A model generated the notes under the pieces. It saw only the letters and a list, made by a program, of their open reading frames with translations, was not told where the DNA came from and did no database searches. DNA of 64,000 nt from an uncultured Clostridia bacterium (lineage in GTDB: Bacteria > Bacillota > Clostridia > UBA1381), in assembly GCA_947624485.1 (NCBI GenBank), contig CANQKM010000004.1:186001-250000 (forward strand), written 5' to 3'. The position numbers were made by a program, and so were the translations under genes. Shown here in pieces: positions 56,236-64,000 of this stretch. Positions within the stretch are counted from its first letter, which is position 1, and the number at the start of each line of letters is the position of its first letter.

Positions 56236-56547
56236 TTAATAGCTCCGTCTTGTGGCGATTTCGAGTGCCGCCAATTCCGCGTCGTGTATCTTTTTCGCTA
56301 TTTTGCGGATTTTGTCGGCCGCGTTGTTAAGATCCTGAGACGTCTTTGAAACCTTATCCTTCAAAGTCCGTCCTTTTATCAGATACGCGGACGCGCTCTC
56401 GCCCTGCCATCCCGAATTCAGCGACGTCATTGTTTCCTCTATTGTCTGTGACGAATGCTTGAGTCCGTTCGCGATTTCGTCAAGCTTATCTGCTTGCTTC
56501 AGCGCCGTATGGTAATCAAGCTCTATCTTTGAAGACGCTATTCCCAT
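56236..56547 (-). CDS. WXG100 protein (T7SS), third of the set
   Basis: A 103-aa WXG100-type protein with NSGWQGESASAYL at the turn (W47). The export signal is altered: KKIHDAELAALE lacks the usual tyrosine, so it may rely on a partner for export. The tail EIATRRSY resembles the 55889 protein. It follows the 56561 gene by 14 nt and probably pairs with it. Confidence 0.9.
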   Translation of the reverse strand: MGIASSKIELDYHTALKQADKLDEIANGLKHSSQTIEETMTSLNSGWQGESASAYLIKGRTLKDKVSKTSQDLNNAADKIRKIAKKIHDAELAALEIATRRSY

Positions 56548-56560
56548 TTGCTATTCCTCC

Positions 56561-56875
56561 TTATGATATGACTTCGGATATAAGGCTCTGCGCCTCCGAT
56601 TGCGCCGCGCGTTCCGCCTCGTCATATACTCCTGCCATTGTTTTGAGATCCACAACATGCTCACGCAGCCTCCTTATTGCAGTCTCAACCTCCGATTGTC
56701 TGTTCATATAGTTTGTTCTGTGTGCCTCGCCCGCCTCGCCGATCCAATACGAGCTTGTCGATGAAACTAAACTCTTAAGCTCATTAAATGCGTTTTCCGT
56801 ATTTAATATCTGCTTTGACACTTCCTCGGACTGGCTTACCAGCGTTTCGGTTTTTACTACGATACGTCCTTCCAT
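56561..56875 (-). CDS. WXG100 protein (T7SS), second of the set
   Basis: A 104-aa protein from the ATG at 56875 (a longer frame adds three residues). The turn is SSYWIGEAGEAHR (W44). The export motif YDEAE is at about 83 and the tail reads QSEAQSLISEVIS. The tail similarity to the 55555 protein points to duplication of a two-gene WXG100 module. No effector domain. Confidence 0.9.
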   Translation of the reverse strand: MEGRIVVKTETLVSQSEEVSKQILNTENAFNELKSLVSSTSSYWIGEAGEAHRTNYMNRQSEVETAIRRLREHVVDLKTMAGVYDEAERAAQSEAQSLISEVIS

Positions 56876-56893
56876 ATTTATCACCCTGTCCCC

Positions 56894-57190
56894 TTATACC
56901 TTTATTGAATTTATAATATTCTTAATTTGCATATCGCACGAGTCGTACTTGCCGGCAGCGTCGCTCAGGTCTTCGACCATTCTTTCCGCCTCGCTGCAAA
57001 CCGCTTCCATATTTTCGCAGTCGGACGCATACTGAACATTAAACGCGTTTTTTGCGCTGCCCTCCCACATGGCGTTTAACGCTGAAACCGCATCGTTCAT
57101 ATTGCCCACGGCTTCTCTTACCTTTTGTATCTGTTCTCTCATACGGCTTGTGTCGTTTTTAAGTGTGCCGGTGTTAATTTCGATATTCAA
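56894..57190 (-). CDS. WXG100 protein (T7SS), first of the set
   Basis: A 98-aa WXG100 protein with ALNAMWEGSAKNAF (W42, a true WxG) and the C-terminal YDSCD, which fits the YxxxD export motif. It is the WXG100 gene nearest esaB and essC, the usual place of EsxA, so it may be the core secreted substrate and structural partner. Unlike the others it has cysteines (near 63, 70 and 86). Confidence 0.92.
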   Translation of the reverse strand: MNIEINTGTLKNDTSRMREQIQKVREAVGNMNDAVSALNAMWEGSAKNAFNVQYASDCENMEAVCSEAERMVEDLSDAAGKYDSCDMQIKNIINSIKV

Positions 57191-57229
57191 TGCTTGTACA
57201 CCTCCCTCTGTTAAATATTTTGCGATTAT

Positions 57230-57478
57230 TCAAATAAGCATAAGTCTGTCTCCGGATACTATACCGCACTCTGTGAGCGTCATACCCGGAGGAAGTATGC
57301 TGCCGTTTGCGGTCTCGCACAAAATAAGGTCGCCGGATTTCTTAACCGGCGCGCATTTTTCCTTACGCGCCAGCATTTCACATATATCCTCTATTATTTT
57401 TGAAACCGACACATTATCGTCAAGCTTAAAATCGTACGTTTTGTCAAACGCTTCTACGGATATATCCACTATTATCAT
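57230..57478 (-). CDS. esaB: EsaB/YukD ubiquitin-like T7SS protein
   Basis: An 82-aa protein with a beta-grasp (ubiquitin-like) outline, starting MIIVDISVEAFDKTYDFKL and ending in LPPGMTLTECGIVSGDRLM. YukD/EsaB is a small core component of Firmicutes T7SS. Its start overlaps the essC stop by 4 nt, so the two are translated together. No glycine-glycine conjugation tail is present, as in the family. Confidence 0.88.
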   Translation of the reverse strand: MIIVDISVEAFDKTYDFKLDDNVSVSKIIEDICEMLARKEKCAPVKKSGDLILCETANGSILPPGMTLTECGIVSGDRLMLI

Positions 57479-60400
57479 GCCACTATGTCCCCCTCGGTAT
57501 TTTGAAATAACGGTATAATAATTCTGCTTATATTCGCATCCGCCGAAATAAGTCCTATACCGGGCTTATAAGCCTTGCTTTGCTCGGCGAAGCTCAGTGA
57601 GCCAAAGTCAAAAACATTCTGCGACATGGCGTTTCCGCCCAGCAAAACGCCGACGCGGTCTGCTGCGAATGCCGAATACAGGCTGTTGCCCGCCAATCGC
57701 TTCGCCGCGTCAGTATTCACGCATGACACAAAGAATATGTTGTGTGTATGCCCCTTATCGAGCAGATTTGTCATCACGCTCGGCAAATCATATTTTTGGC
57801 TTTTAACCGATTTGCTTATCATATTTATAAAATACTCTATATCGTTTATAAAAATTGCCGTGCGCTTCATTTTGAGCATTTCGGAATATATCCTTCCTTC
57901 TCCCATACCCTCCGTTACCATTTCTTTTTTCTTCTTATTCCGCTTGATAAATTCGGGTATAAGCTCCTCCAGATATGCAAGCAGTTCCTCCGCGGAGGAT
58001 ACATATTTTACGCCTATTCCCGCCGCGAACGCGCTTAACTCTCTCGAATCGCTGTCTATTATGCAAATATCCGCATCCTTATCCTTAAATGCCGCCGCCA
58101 TATTTTTCATAAAATTCGTTTTTCCCGTTTTCTTTTTTCCCGCGATAAGATAAGAATAAACATTTCTTAAGTCCACAGAGTAAATCGATGCGTCATATTC
58201 ATTATACGCTATAGGCAGACTATGGCTGTCGTTTATGATTTCCTCATAACCGTCAGAGCGGCGAAGCTTCTCCCATGTCGGATTTCTCGGAATTTCGGGG
58301 ATTTTTCTTGCCGTGTTGCCATGCCACAATTCATTTATTTTGCCGCAGCGCTCCTTTATCAGCTCCAAGCGGCTGTAATCGTCCGCCGCCTCAAGGGCGA
58401 GCGCCGTCTGGAACTCAAGGATCGTACCGTTGACCGAAATAAGTCCTCTTCCGCTTATGTTGGTTTCGGGCATTACGTCAAACTTCATGGTCTTCAGTAT
58501 TTCGCCGTATTTGAATTTATCGCTCATCTCAAGGCTGACGGTTGATTTTATATTGTCGGCAAGACTCGTCGGAATTTCATTTGTTCCGAATCCGCCGGAG
58601 GTAAGCACCATATAAATTCCGTATCCCACGCCCTCGCTTGAAAGCCTCAGAATAAGCTCGTCGTATTTGAGCGCCGTTTTACTCCTGAAGCCCTCGTAAT
58701 TGTCTATGCACACAAACACCGCCGGCAGCTTTACGCCGTTCGCTTTTGTGTACTGCGCGTAATTTCCGCCTCGGAAAAGCTCCTTCCTTTCCTTTATGAT
58801 AACGGACAGCATATTAAAGAACTTTTCTATTTTATCAAGGTCGTTCTCATATATGACGCCGCCCACGTGCTTTGCATTTTCAAAGGCAGACATCATTTTG
58901 CTCGAAAAGTCAAGCAGATACAGATTTATGTGCTCCGGCGAGTATCTGCTTATCAGGGAATACACAAGCGTCTGCATGAATGTACTTTTTCCGCTTACAA
59001 TTCCTCCGCATATTGCGTAATGTCCGTTTTGAGCGAAATCGAGTATAACGGGGTTCTGCGCCTGATTCGCGGGATCGTCGCTGAGACCTATAAACGCTTC
59101 AAGCGACCATTTTTCATTATTTTTATACCCCGTATATGCTTCAGTATTTTTCTTGTAGCCGTCAAGTTCGTCCAAGCAGATATGCTGCGGCAGCACAGGC
59201 AGCCACAGCTGCATGCTTTTACCGTAGCCGTTCTCCCTCGCAAGATTGCCCAGATACTCCACTATCGCGTCAAGCTGTGTGATCTCCTTGACCTCAGGAA
59301 GCCTTTTGTTCTGAATTTCCGCCGCAGCGATTATTTGCTCAATACGGCCTTCCGCTTGCGGGAATTCCTGAAGCAGACCGATAAAATCGTCGATCCTTCT
59401 CCTGTTGTAGGATGTATCATCGAATTTATATCCTGCGTCTTTAATTATCCGTATGGTTTCATCCAGAACAAGCCGCGCGGACGGTGTGTTTACCGTATAG
59501 GAATCAAGACTTATCCCCACAGTCTCCGCTGCTTTTGTAAAGCTGTCCAGCAGAGCGTTAAGCCATTGTTTTTCTCTTTCCGCCTTCTGTTGTATTTTTG
59601 TCTTGTTTCCGACCATTGCTGTCTGCCCGTCAAGTCCGAGCAAAATGACCATATCCGACGTCGAATCCTCCTCATTTTCACTGTACACGGCGCCGCTCCA
59701 GCCTGACTGGAAGTAGTCATACACCTCGTCGCTGCCGACCTGAAGATAGCCGCGTCCCGCCTGTGTAATATACGCCGCGTCCGGCTTGTGTAGCATATCC
59801 TTTGAATCCTGTCTGTCCTGAACTCTCAGGCACAGTCTGAATTTTGAGTTGCTCCATATATTATCGTCTACCGTTCCGCTCGGCTTTTGTGTCGCCAGAA
59901 TAAGATGCACTCCAAGGCTTCGTCCTACCTGCGCGACGCTTATAAGCTCCTTCATGAATTCCGGTTCTTCCTTTTTCAACTCCGCAAACTCGTCTATGAT
60001 TATAAACAGATGCGGTACCGGAAGCGAAGCTTCTCCGTTTTTCAAAAGCTTGGTGTAATTATTTATATTGTTAACTCCGTTTTCGGAGAAAATCCTTTGC
60101 CGCCTCATGTTCTCGCTTTTTATCGAAACCATCGCTCTGTGAACCTGATTTCCCGATAAATTTGAAATCTGTCCGATACCGTGCGGCAAATCGGAGAACA
60201 GATTTGCCATTCCGCCGCCCTTAAAGTCGATAACGAAAAATGCTATGTCATTCGGGCTGAAGTTAATGGCGAGTGACAGCATATATGTCTGGAGCGTTTC
60301 ACTTTTTCCCGAACCGGTGGTTCCCGCAACCAAGCCGTGAGGTCCGTGATATTTTTCGTGTATGTCCAGATAGCAGTCGATGCCGCCTGCCTTTTTACCG

Positions 60401-62478
60401 ATTAAAGCTTTCATGCTGTCGTAGGTTCTGTTCTTCTTCCAGCGATCCATCACCGCGAAATCCTTAAGCGACTTCACGCCGTACATCTCAAAAAAGTCAA
60501 GCGACGATACTATCTCACCGCCAACCTCGGTCTCGGCTATTTCAATATTCATCAGCCTTCTCGAAAAGGCTTCAAGTTCCTCCGCGGTAACCTTGTCGAA
60601 GGCTATGGAGGTCTTTGCGCCGTCCTGCGAGCCGATGTCGTATATTCCGGAAAACTCATCGTTATCGCATATAATGTAATCGCACCGGTTCGGCAAATCG
60701 GAAATTTTCTCCGCCATAAGAACGGTTGTCAAGCCATATTGTGCTTTACATTCATTTATGTATTTCGCTATCGGTTCGCCGTCAAGCCATGATATATCCT
60801 CTATAAACAGAACGTAGTGAGGGCGCACGAATTCTTTCTTATCCGAATTAAACAAATTGTCCTCATCGTTTCTCGTGCGGAGTATATTTGTCAACGCGAA
60901 GAACAAATCGCTCGCCTCAACTCTGTTTGAAGCGATAAACCTTCCCTTTTTCTCTTCCATCCACACGTGCGGAAACCATTTTGCAAACTTCCACTGTTCG
61001 TTTGTCTCATGCTCGCTGTTGTACACAAACGCCATTTTTATATCGGTATAGCTGTTTGACGCAGCGATTTGCGCGCTTAGACATTTGACTATCTCAAACG
61101 CGTTTGATTTGTTTTCCCCTCCGACAATTCCGACAATTCTGTGTTCAAACAAATCCACGCCTATAGGGACGTTTGAAAGAATATGGTATTCGTCATATAT
61201 TTTCTTGGGTTTTTGCTCAAGCTCATCATTGTCGAGCTTGAATTTCTCCTTCGGTATTATAATCTCGGTCTGAAATTCCATCTCACCGAGACCGAGACGG
61301 TAATACATCATATCGTCATGCAGAATATTACGATTCCACAAAAGCTGGGAATCGCCGTCATATGAGCAACATTCATGAGCCGACGGGTATTGCTTGTTCA
61401 GCGCGCGTACATTTGACTCGTACATGTCTCTGATTTTGTCGGCTGTAGCAATAAGATAATTTCCGTAAGCATCAAACCGCTTTTGCTCCGTTTCCTTGTA
61501 CTTCTTATTGGAGTAGCGCAGATTGACAAGCGTCCATATCGTGCCTATCACAGCCGAGCCAACCGCTGTTATAATTCCTGTATACATAAAAGCGCTTGAC
61601 GCGCCGCCCGCCGCTCTGCTTGCCATAATAGCCATGCCGCAACCCAGCATCATCGGGATCGCCATTGTTAAGGACGGTCCGACCGTAAGCAGTAACGGGC
61701 GCTGCTCCGGCTTCCTTAAATTGGGCGGCGGCTCGATTTCTATGCTTTCATTGTATATCTTTTCAATGTTTCTCGGTGATCTGTGAAAAAACTGCTTTTC
61801 ACGTTCCTCGCCCTTTCTGAATGCCGCCGCGCCCAACTCATTGGCGTAACGCGGAAGAACCGTCTCATTGATAACCGGATGATTATCCATGCTTACGGCG
61901 ATCATATTGTTAAAGAAAATAATTCTTAACCCATATATTTCGATATGCTCGCCATTCTTGAGTATATGAAACTGCTTTATGCGTTTGCCGTCAACAAAGA
62001 TACCGTTGCGGCTTTTATCTCCGACAACCCAGTTCCTTCCGTCATTCTCTATGACGGCGTGCGTTTTGGAGACAAAATTCTGCATCTCGTATTGTATAAC
62101 ATTGGAATTGCTTCTTCCTATTGTTACGCGTACATTGGGATTGAGCGCATATTTTTTCAGATTGTCGAACGACAATTCGGCATTGCTCACGCTTATTCTG
62201 ACAGAAATACTGCCTCCGCTGCGAAGCATAAACATGTCCGAAGGCTTAATCGGTTCAAAGGCTTCTCCGTCGGTATTCTTAATCAGCTTGTAAACGGACG
62301 TCCTCTTAAAGCTCCACTCATGGTCTATAACCTGCAACTCAAGTATTATATTGTTTTTCAGTCCGAATTTATCCTTGTCGAGAACAATGGTATAATCCGA
62401 ATTGTTTATGCTCGGAAGAATATAATTCTTCATCATTTTAGTTGTAAATACCGACAATCTAAGTCCCATTTTTTTCAC
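57475..62478 (-). CDS. essC: EssC-type T7SS ATPase with N-terminal FHA domain
   Basis: The motor of Firmicutes type VII secretion, 1667 aa. An N-terminal FHA-like domain lies at about 95-180 (IGRSNSNVIQYEM, SKTHAVI, RNGIFVDGKRI). Two membrane segments follow near 265-325 (LTMAIPMMLGCGMAIMA; TGIITAVGSAVIGTIW). Three FtsK/SpoIIIE ATPase domains come next: D1 with GTTGSGKS near 720, DFKGGG and IIIDEFAELKK; D2 with GGIVSGKST near 1160 and YLLDFSSK; D3 with GKKKTGKTN near 1450 and CIIDSDS. All three P-loops have the lysine. The FHA domain gives a physical link to threonine phosphorylation. Confidence 0.95.
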   Translation of the reverse strand: MKKMGLRLSVFTTKMMKNYILPSINNSDYTIVLDKDKFGLKNNIILELQVIDHEWSFKRTSVYKLIKNTDGEAFEPIKPSDMFMLRSGGSISVRISVSNAELSFDNLKKYALNPNVRVTIGRSNSNVIQYEMQNFVSKTHAVIENDGRNWVVGDKSRNGIFVDGKRIKQFHILKNGEHIEIYGLRIIFFNNMIAVSMDNHPVINETVLPRYANELGAAAFRKGEEREKQFFHRSPRNIEKIYNESIEIEPPPNLRKPEQRPLLLTVGPSLTMAIPMMLGCGMAIMASRAAGGASSAFMYTGIITAVGSAVIGTIWTLVNLRYSNKKYKETEQKRFDAYGNYLIATADKIRDMYESNVRALNKQYPSAHECCSYDGDSQLLWNRNILHDDMMYYRLGLGEMEFQTEIIIPKEKFKLDNDELEQKPKKIYDEYHILSNVPIGVDLFEHRIVGIVGGENKSNAFEIVKCLSAQIAASNSYTDIKMAFVYNSEHETNEQWKFAKWFPHVWMEEKKGRFIASNRVEASDLFFALTNILRTRNDEDNLFNSDKKEFVRPHYVLFIEDISWLDGEPIAKYINECKAQYGLTTVLMAEKISDLPNRCDYIICDNDEFSGIYDIGSQDGAKTSIAFDKVTAEELEAFSRRLMNIEIAETEVGGEIVSSLDFFEMYGVKSLKDFAVMDRWKKNRTYDSMKALIGKKAGGIDCYLDIHEKYHGPHGLVAGTTGSGKSETLQTYMLSLAINFSPNDIAFFVIDFKGGGMANLFSDLPHGIGQISNLSGNQVHRAMVSIKSENMRRQRIFSENGVNNINNYTKLLKNGEASLPVPHLFIIIDEFAELKKEEPEFMKELISVAQVGRSLGVHLILATQKPSGTVDDNIWSNSKFRLCLRVQDRQDSKDMLHKPDAAYITQAGRGYLQVGSDEVYDYFQSGWSGAVYSENEEDSTSDMVILLGLDGQTAMVGNKTKIQQKAEREKQWLNALLDSFTKAAETVGISLDSYTVNTPSARLVLDETIRIIKDAGYKFDDTSYNRRRIDDFIGLLQEFPQAEGRIEQIIAAAEIQNKRLPEVKEITQLDAIVEYLGNLARENGYGKSMQLWLPVLPQHICLDELDGYKKNTEAYTGYKNNEKWSLEAFIGLSDDPANQAQNPVILDFAQNGHYAICGGIVSGKSTFMQTLVYSLISRYSPEHINLYLLDFSSKMMSAFENAKHVGGVIYENDLDKIEKFFNMLSVIIKERKELFRGGNYAQYTKANGVKLPAVFVCIDNYEGFRSKTALKYDELILRLSSEGVGYGIYMVLTSGGFGTNEIPTSLADNIKSTVSLEMSDKFKYGEILKTMKFDVMPETNISGRGLISVNGTILEFQTALALEAADDYSRLELIKERCGKINELWHGNTARKIPEIPRNPTWEKLRRSDGYEEIINDSHSLPIAYNEYDASIYSVDLRNVYSYLIAGKKKTGKTNFMKNMAAAFKDKDADICIIDSDSRELSAFAAGIGVKYVSSAEELLAYLEELIPEFIKRNKKKKEMVTEGMGEGRIYSEMLKMKRTAIFINDIEYFINMISKSVKSQKYDLPSVMTNLLDKGHTHNIFFVSCVNTDAAKRLAGNSLYSAFAADRVGVLLGGNAMSQNVFDFGSLSFAEQSKAYKPGIGLISADANISRIIIPLFQNTEGDIVA

Positions 62479-62666
62479 TCCCCGCCGTCAAGCTTCAAAT
62501 GCCTGCTCTTATTGGAAATCGCCTCGTCAAGCTCCCGCATGCGTCTGTCAGCCGCTTCGGCTTGCCGCTGTTTTGTCCTTTGCCGTCTCCGTCTTATTAT
62601 AAATATCAACGCAATCAGCACCGATATTGCCGCTGCGGCGATACCGATCAACATTTTGGTGTCCAT
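62475..62666 (-). CDS. Small T7SS-linked membrane protein
   Basis: A 63-aa protein with one membrane segment (about 5-24, MLIGIAAAAISVLIALIFII) followed by a very basic RRRRQRTKQRQ stretch and a charged helix to LDGGE. It overlaps essC by 4 nt, so it is translated with it. Its size and topology are like the EssA/EsaA-group accessory proteins, but the sequence is not clearly one of them. Confidence 0.75.
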   Translation of the reverse strand: MDTKMLIGIAAAAISVLIALIFIIRRRRQRTKQRQAEAADRRMRELDEAISNKSRHLKLDGGE

Positions 62667-62670
62667 GCTT

Positions 62671-63528
62671 CTACCTCTCGGAAATACTGAGTGTTTTTGT
62701 ATTAAGTGCTTTTACCGCACCGCTTTCCGTGTCCTTAAAGGTCAGCTCGGCACCGCTTACATTCAAATCCTCGCAGGCTTTGTCATAAAGTCTTACGCCG
62801 CCTATTCCGGATGTTGATATTTGGTATAATGCGTTTCCGTCGGATGCATTTATGTAATAAATATATTTCCCGACCATCTTAAATTCCTTTGCCGTACTCT
62901 CGGTTATTTCCTTTTCCACATTGCTTTTAATCGACAATCCGCAGATTTTGCCGTCGGAGGTTCTTATGTAATACAAATCATTGCCATCCTTTACCAACGC
63001 CGACACCGATTCCTCACGATAAAGCTCCGGCGCGCCGAAAATAGTTTTTCGGTAAATGTGGTTGTAGTCACCCTGATTGATGTAGTAGTCGGTTGAATTA
63101 AACATAAAAATCACGATTACAGCAATTATCGCTATGGCGGCAATACTCAACGCGCCCATTATTATCATTTGCCGTTTTCTTTTCTTTATTGCTTTTTGCT
63201 GCTCCGCTCTGTAGCGCTCGATTTTTTGGAGCTGCTCCACCCATTTCCTTACCTGTATGGAGTCGCTTCCGTATATTTCTATCAGTTTTCTTGTGATTTC
63301 ACTGCTTTTCTGCTCATCGACCTCCACAAATTGGACGGTCTCAAGCTTTCTTGTATCCTTCTTTTTTGCCAAGCTGTCCGTATATTCCATTTGGAGCGCC
63401 ATTGTCGCGTAAAGCTCCTGCGCATCCTCCAAATCGGCATCGCCCTGTGCTTGGGAATCAAAAGCGCCGAACAAGTCGGTTGTTCCGTTGTCCTTGTTGT
63501 ACCCGCTGTTCATATCGTAATCATTCAT
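62671..63528 (-). CDS. T7SS-linked single-pass membrane protein with DUF5050-like outside part
   Basis: A 285-aa protein. It has a cytosolic helical N-terminus with ELYATMALQMEYTDSLAKKK and a RKWVEQLQKIERYRAEQQ helix, one membrane segment at about 124-147 (MIIMGALSIAAIAIIAVIVI), then an outside domain with repeated YYI strands (DLYYIRTSDGKICGL, KYIYYINASDGNALY) like DUF5050-type short beta-propeller repeats. It sits between the PP2C-like gene and the small membrane protein in the T7SS operon. A role in the secretion envelope complex is inferred from position. Confidence 0.75.
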   Translation of the reverse strand: MNDYDMNSGYNKDNGTTDLFGAFDSQAQGDADLEDAQELYATMALQMEYTDSLAKKKDTRKLETVQFVEVDEQKSSEITRKLIEIYGSDSIQVRKWVEQLQKIERYRAEQQKAIKKRKRQMIIMGALSIAAIAIIAVIVIFMFNSTDYYINQGDYNHIYRKTIFGAPELYREESVSALVKDGNDLYYIRTSDGKICGLSIKSNVEKEITESTAKEFKMVGKYIYYINASDGNALYQISTSGIGGVRLYDKACEDLNVSGAELTFKDTESGAVKALNTKTLSISER

Positions 63529-63550
63529 CGCCGCAATCTCCTTATGTATT

Positions 63551-64000
63551 TTATACCGCCGAAGCTGACTGAATAAGCATGTTTATTACGCTTATTACCG
63601 TAACAACGGCACAGGCTACAGCAGTCCATTTTGTTGACGCCATTATAGTCTTGGAGCCGTTCTCACTGATTATCATACAGGTATGATTTCTTTCGGGATT
63701 TTGAATACGCAGTTTGCTCATAATCCCCATTGCCTCTTCCTTCATACCGTTGCCGACAAGCGCAAATCCGTTTCTGTCCGTCTTCTCCGCCATGCCGCTT
63801 TGCGTAGTCATCATAAGACGACTGCTCAGAAAATAATTTACAGCTTTAACATTAAATTTATTTCCCGTTCCCAGATAGTCCCCTATTTCGGAAATCGCCT
63901 TACAGTTGTTGCTTTTGTCTATCTTAAACAGCGAGCAATCTCCGCAGTTTAAGACAACCGCCTTTGAAAATGCGTATACGATAACCATTAGAGATACGGA
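63551..64000 (-). CDS. PP2C-like protein, C-terminal part (runs off the window)
   Basis: The frame is open to the right edge, so this is probably the end of a longer protein; an ATG at 63988 is the only in-window start and has no ribosome site in view. The segment has VVLNCGDCSLFKID, matching the GDSRxY strand of PP2C phosphatases with one cysteine, then a helical part (KAVNYFLSSRLMMTTQSGMA) and a C-terminal membrane segment (VACAVVTVISVINMLI). If it is a PP2C, the metal-site residues lie outside the window. It heads the T7SS operon as seen here. Confidence 0.6.
   Translation of the reverse strand, partial: SVSLMVIVYAFSKAVVLNCGDCSLFKIDKSNNCKAISEIGDYLGTGNKFNVKAVNYFLSSRLMMTTQSGMAEKTDRNGFALVGNGMKEEAMGIMSKLRIQNPERNHTCMIISENGSKTIMASTKWTAVACAVVTVISVINMLIQSASAV

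Overview
The window reads as chromosomal DNA of a spore-forming member of the Clostridia (Firmicutes), probably a gut lineage without close cultured relatives. The evidence is a CwlD-type cortex amidase and an alpha/beta-type SASP, a fused FeoAB, a PPi-type phosphofructokinase, an EssC/WXG100 type VII secretion locus, consensus sigma-A promoters (TTGACA, 17 bp, TATAAT) and families of foldback intergenic repeats of a kind I associate with gut Clostridia. Genus or species cannot be named from what is visible. Most genes lie on the minus strand. I see no tRNA, rRNA, CRISPR array or transposase gene.

Layout. 1-5.7 kb: obg (cut by the window edge), a small Cys-rich Feo partner, feoAB, a repeat-filled gap, rpmA and rplU with a promoter and likely L21 leader, then a DUF1015 protein. 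5.8-11.2 kb: a YtxH-like protein, a lone trpB, a small membrane protein, serA and serC, and cwlD. 11.3-14.7 kb: an AT-rich accessory patch with a Phd-Doc toxin-antitoxin pair, a small Cys protein, a nuclease-helicase (DUF2075 type) and a Nudix hydrolase. 14.7-26.6 kb: larC, a SASP, the asp23-fakA-recG operon, eda-kdgK, two membrane or zinc-ribbon proteins of unknown role, and a PPi-PFK with a sodium symporter. 26.8-31.9 kb: a cobalamin-riboswitch operon with a BtuFCD-like transporter, an exported CbiK-like chelatase lipoprotein and two NEAT-like membrane proteins. 31.9-39.9 kb: a 40-codon gene, a repeat-rich stretch holding an orphan promoter-RNA-terminator unit, a stand-alone condensation domain, carrier protein and AMP-ligase triad, a gshA-like gene and cstA.

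40.0-51.9 kb: after a nucleotidyltransferase-like gene comes one long minus-strand operon of phosphothreonine signalling proteins: a membrane Ser/Thr kinase, two PP2C phosphatases, a VWA-FHA protein, a protease-fold FHA protein, an FHA-FHA-ABC exporter, a zinc-finger FHA protein, a DUF4234-FHA protein and accessory membrane proteins. Its promoter carries two 18-bp direct repeats exactly 30 bp apart. 52.0-52.8 kb: a VanY-like carboxypeptidase on the plus strand. 53.0-64.0 kb: a type VII secretion locus with a PP2C-like protein, two membrane accessory proteins, EssC (with an FHA domain), an EsaB/YukD protein, five WXG100 proteins, a terminator, then a candidate secreted effector with DUF4176 and an unknown protein.

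How the parts may work together. The kinase/phosphatase/FHA operon sits next to a secretion machine whose ATPase has an FHA domain and whose operon has its own PP2C-like gene, so phosphorylation control of secretion is a reasonable hypothesis. The B12 operon suggests corrinoid or metal-tetrapyrrole handling at the cell surface. The condensation-carrier-ligase triad could make an acylated amino acid or dipeptide. These functional links are inferences from gene order and domains.
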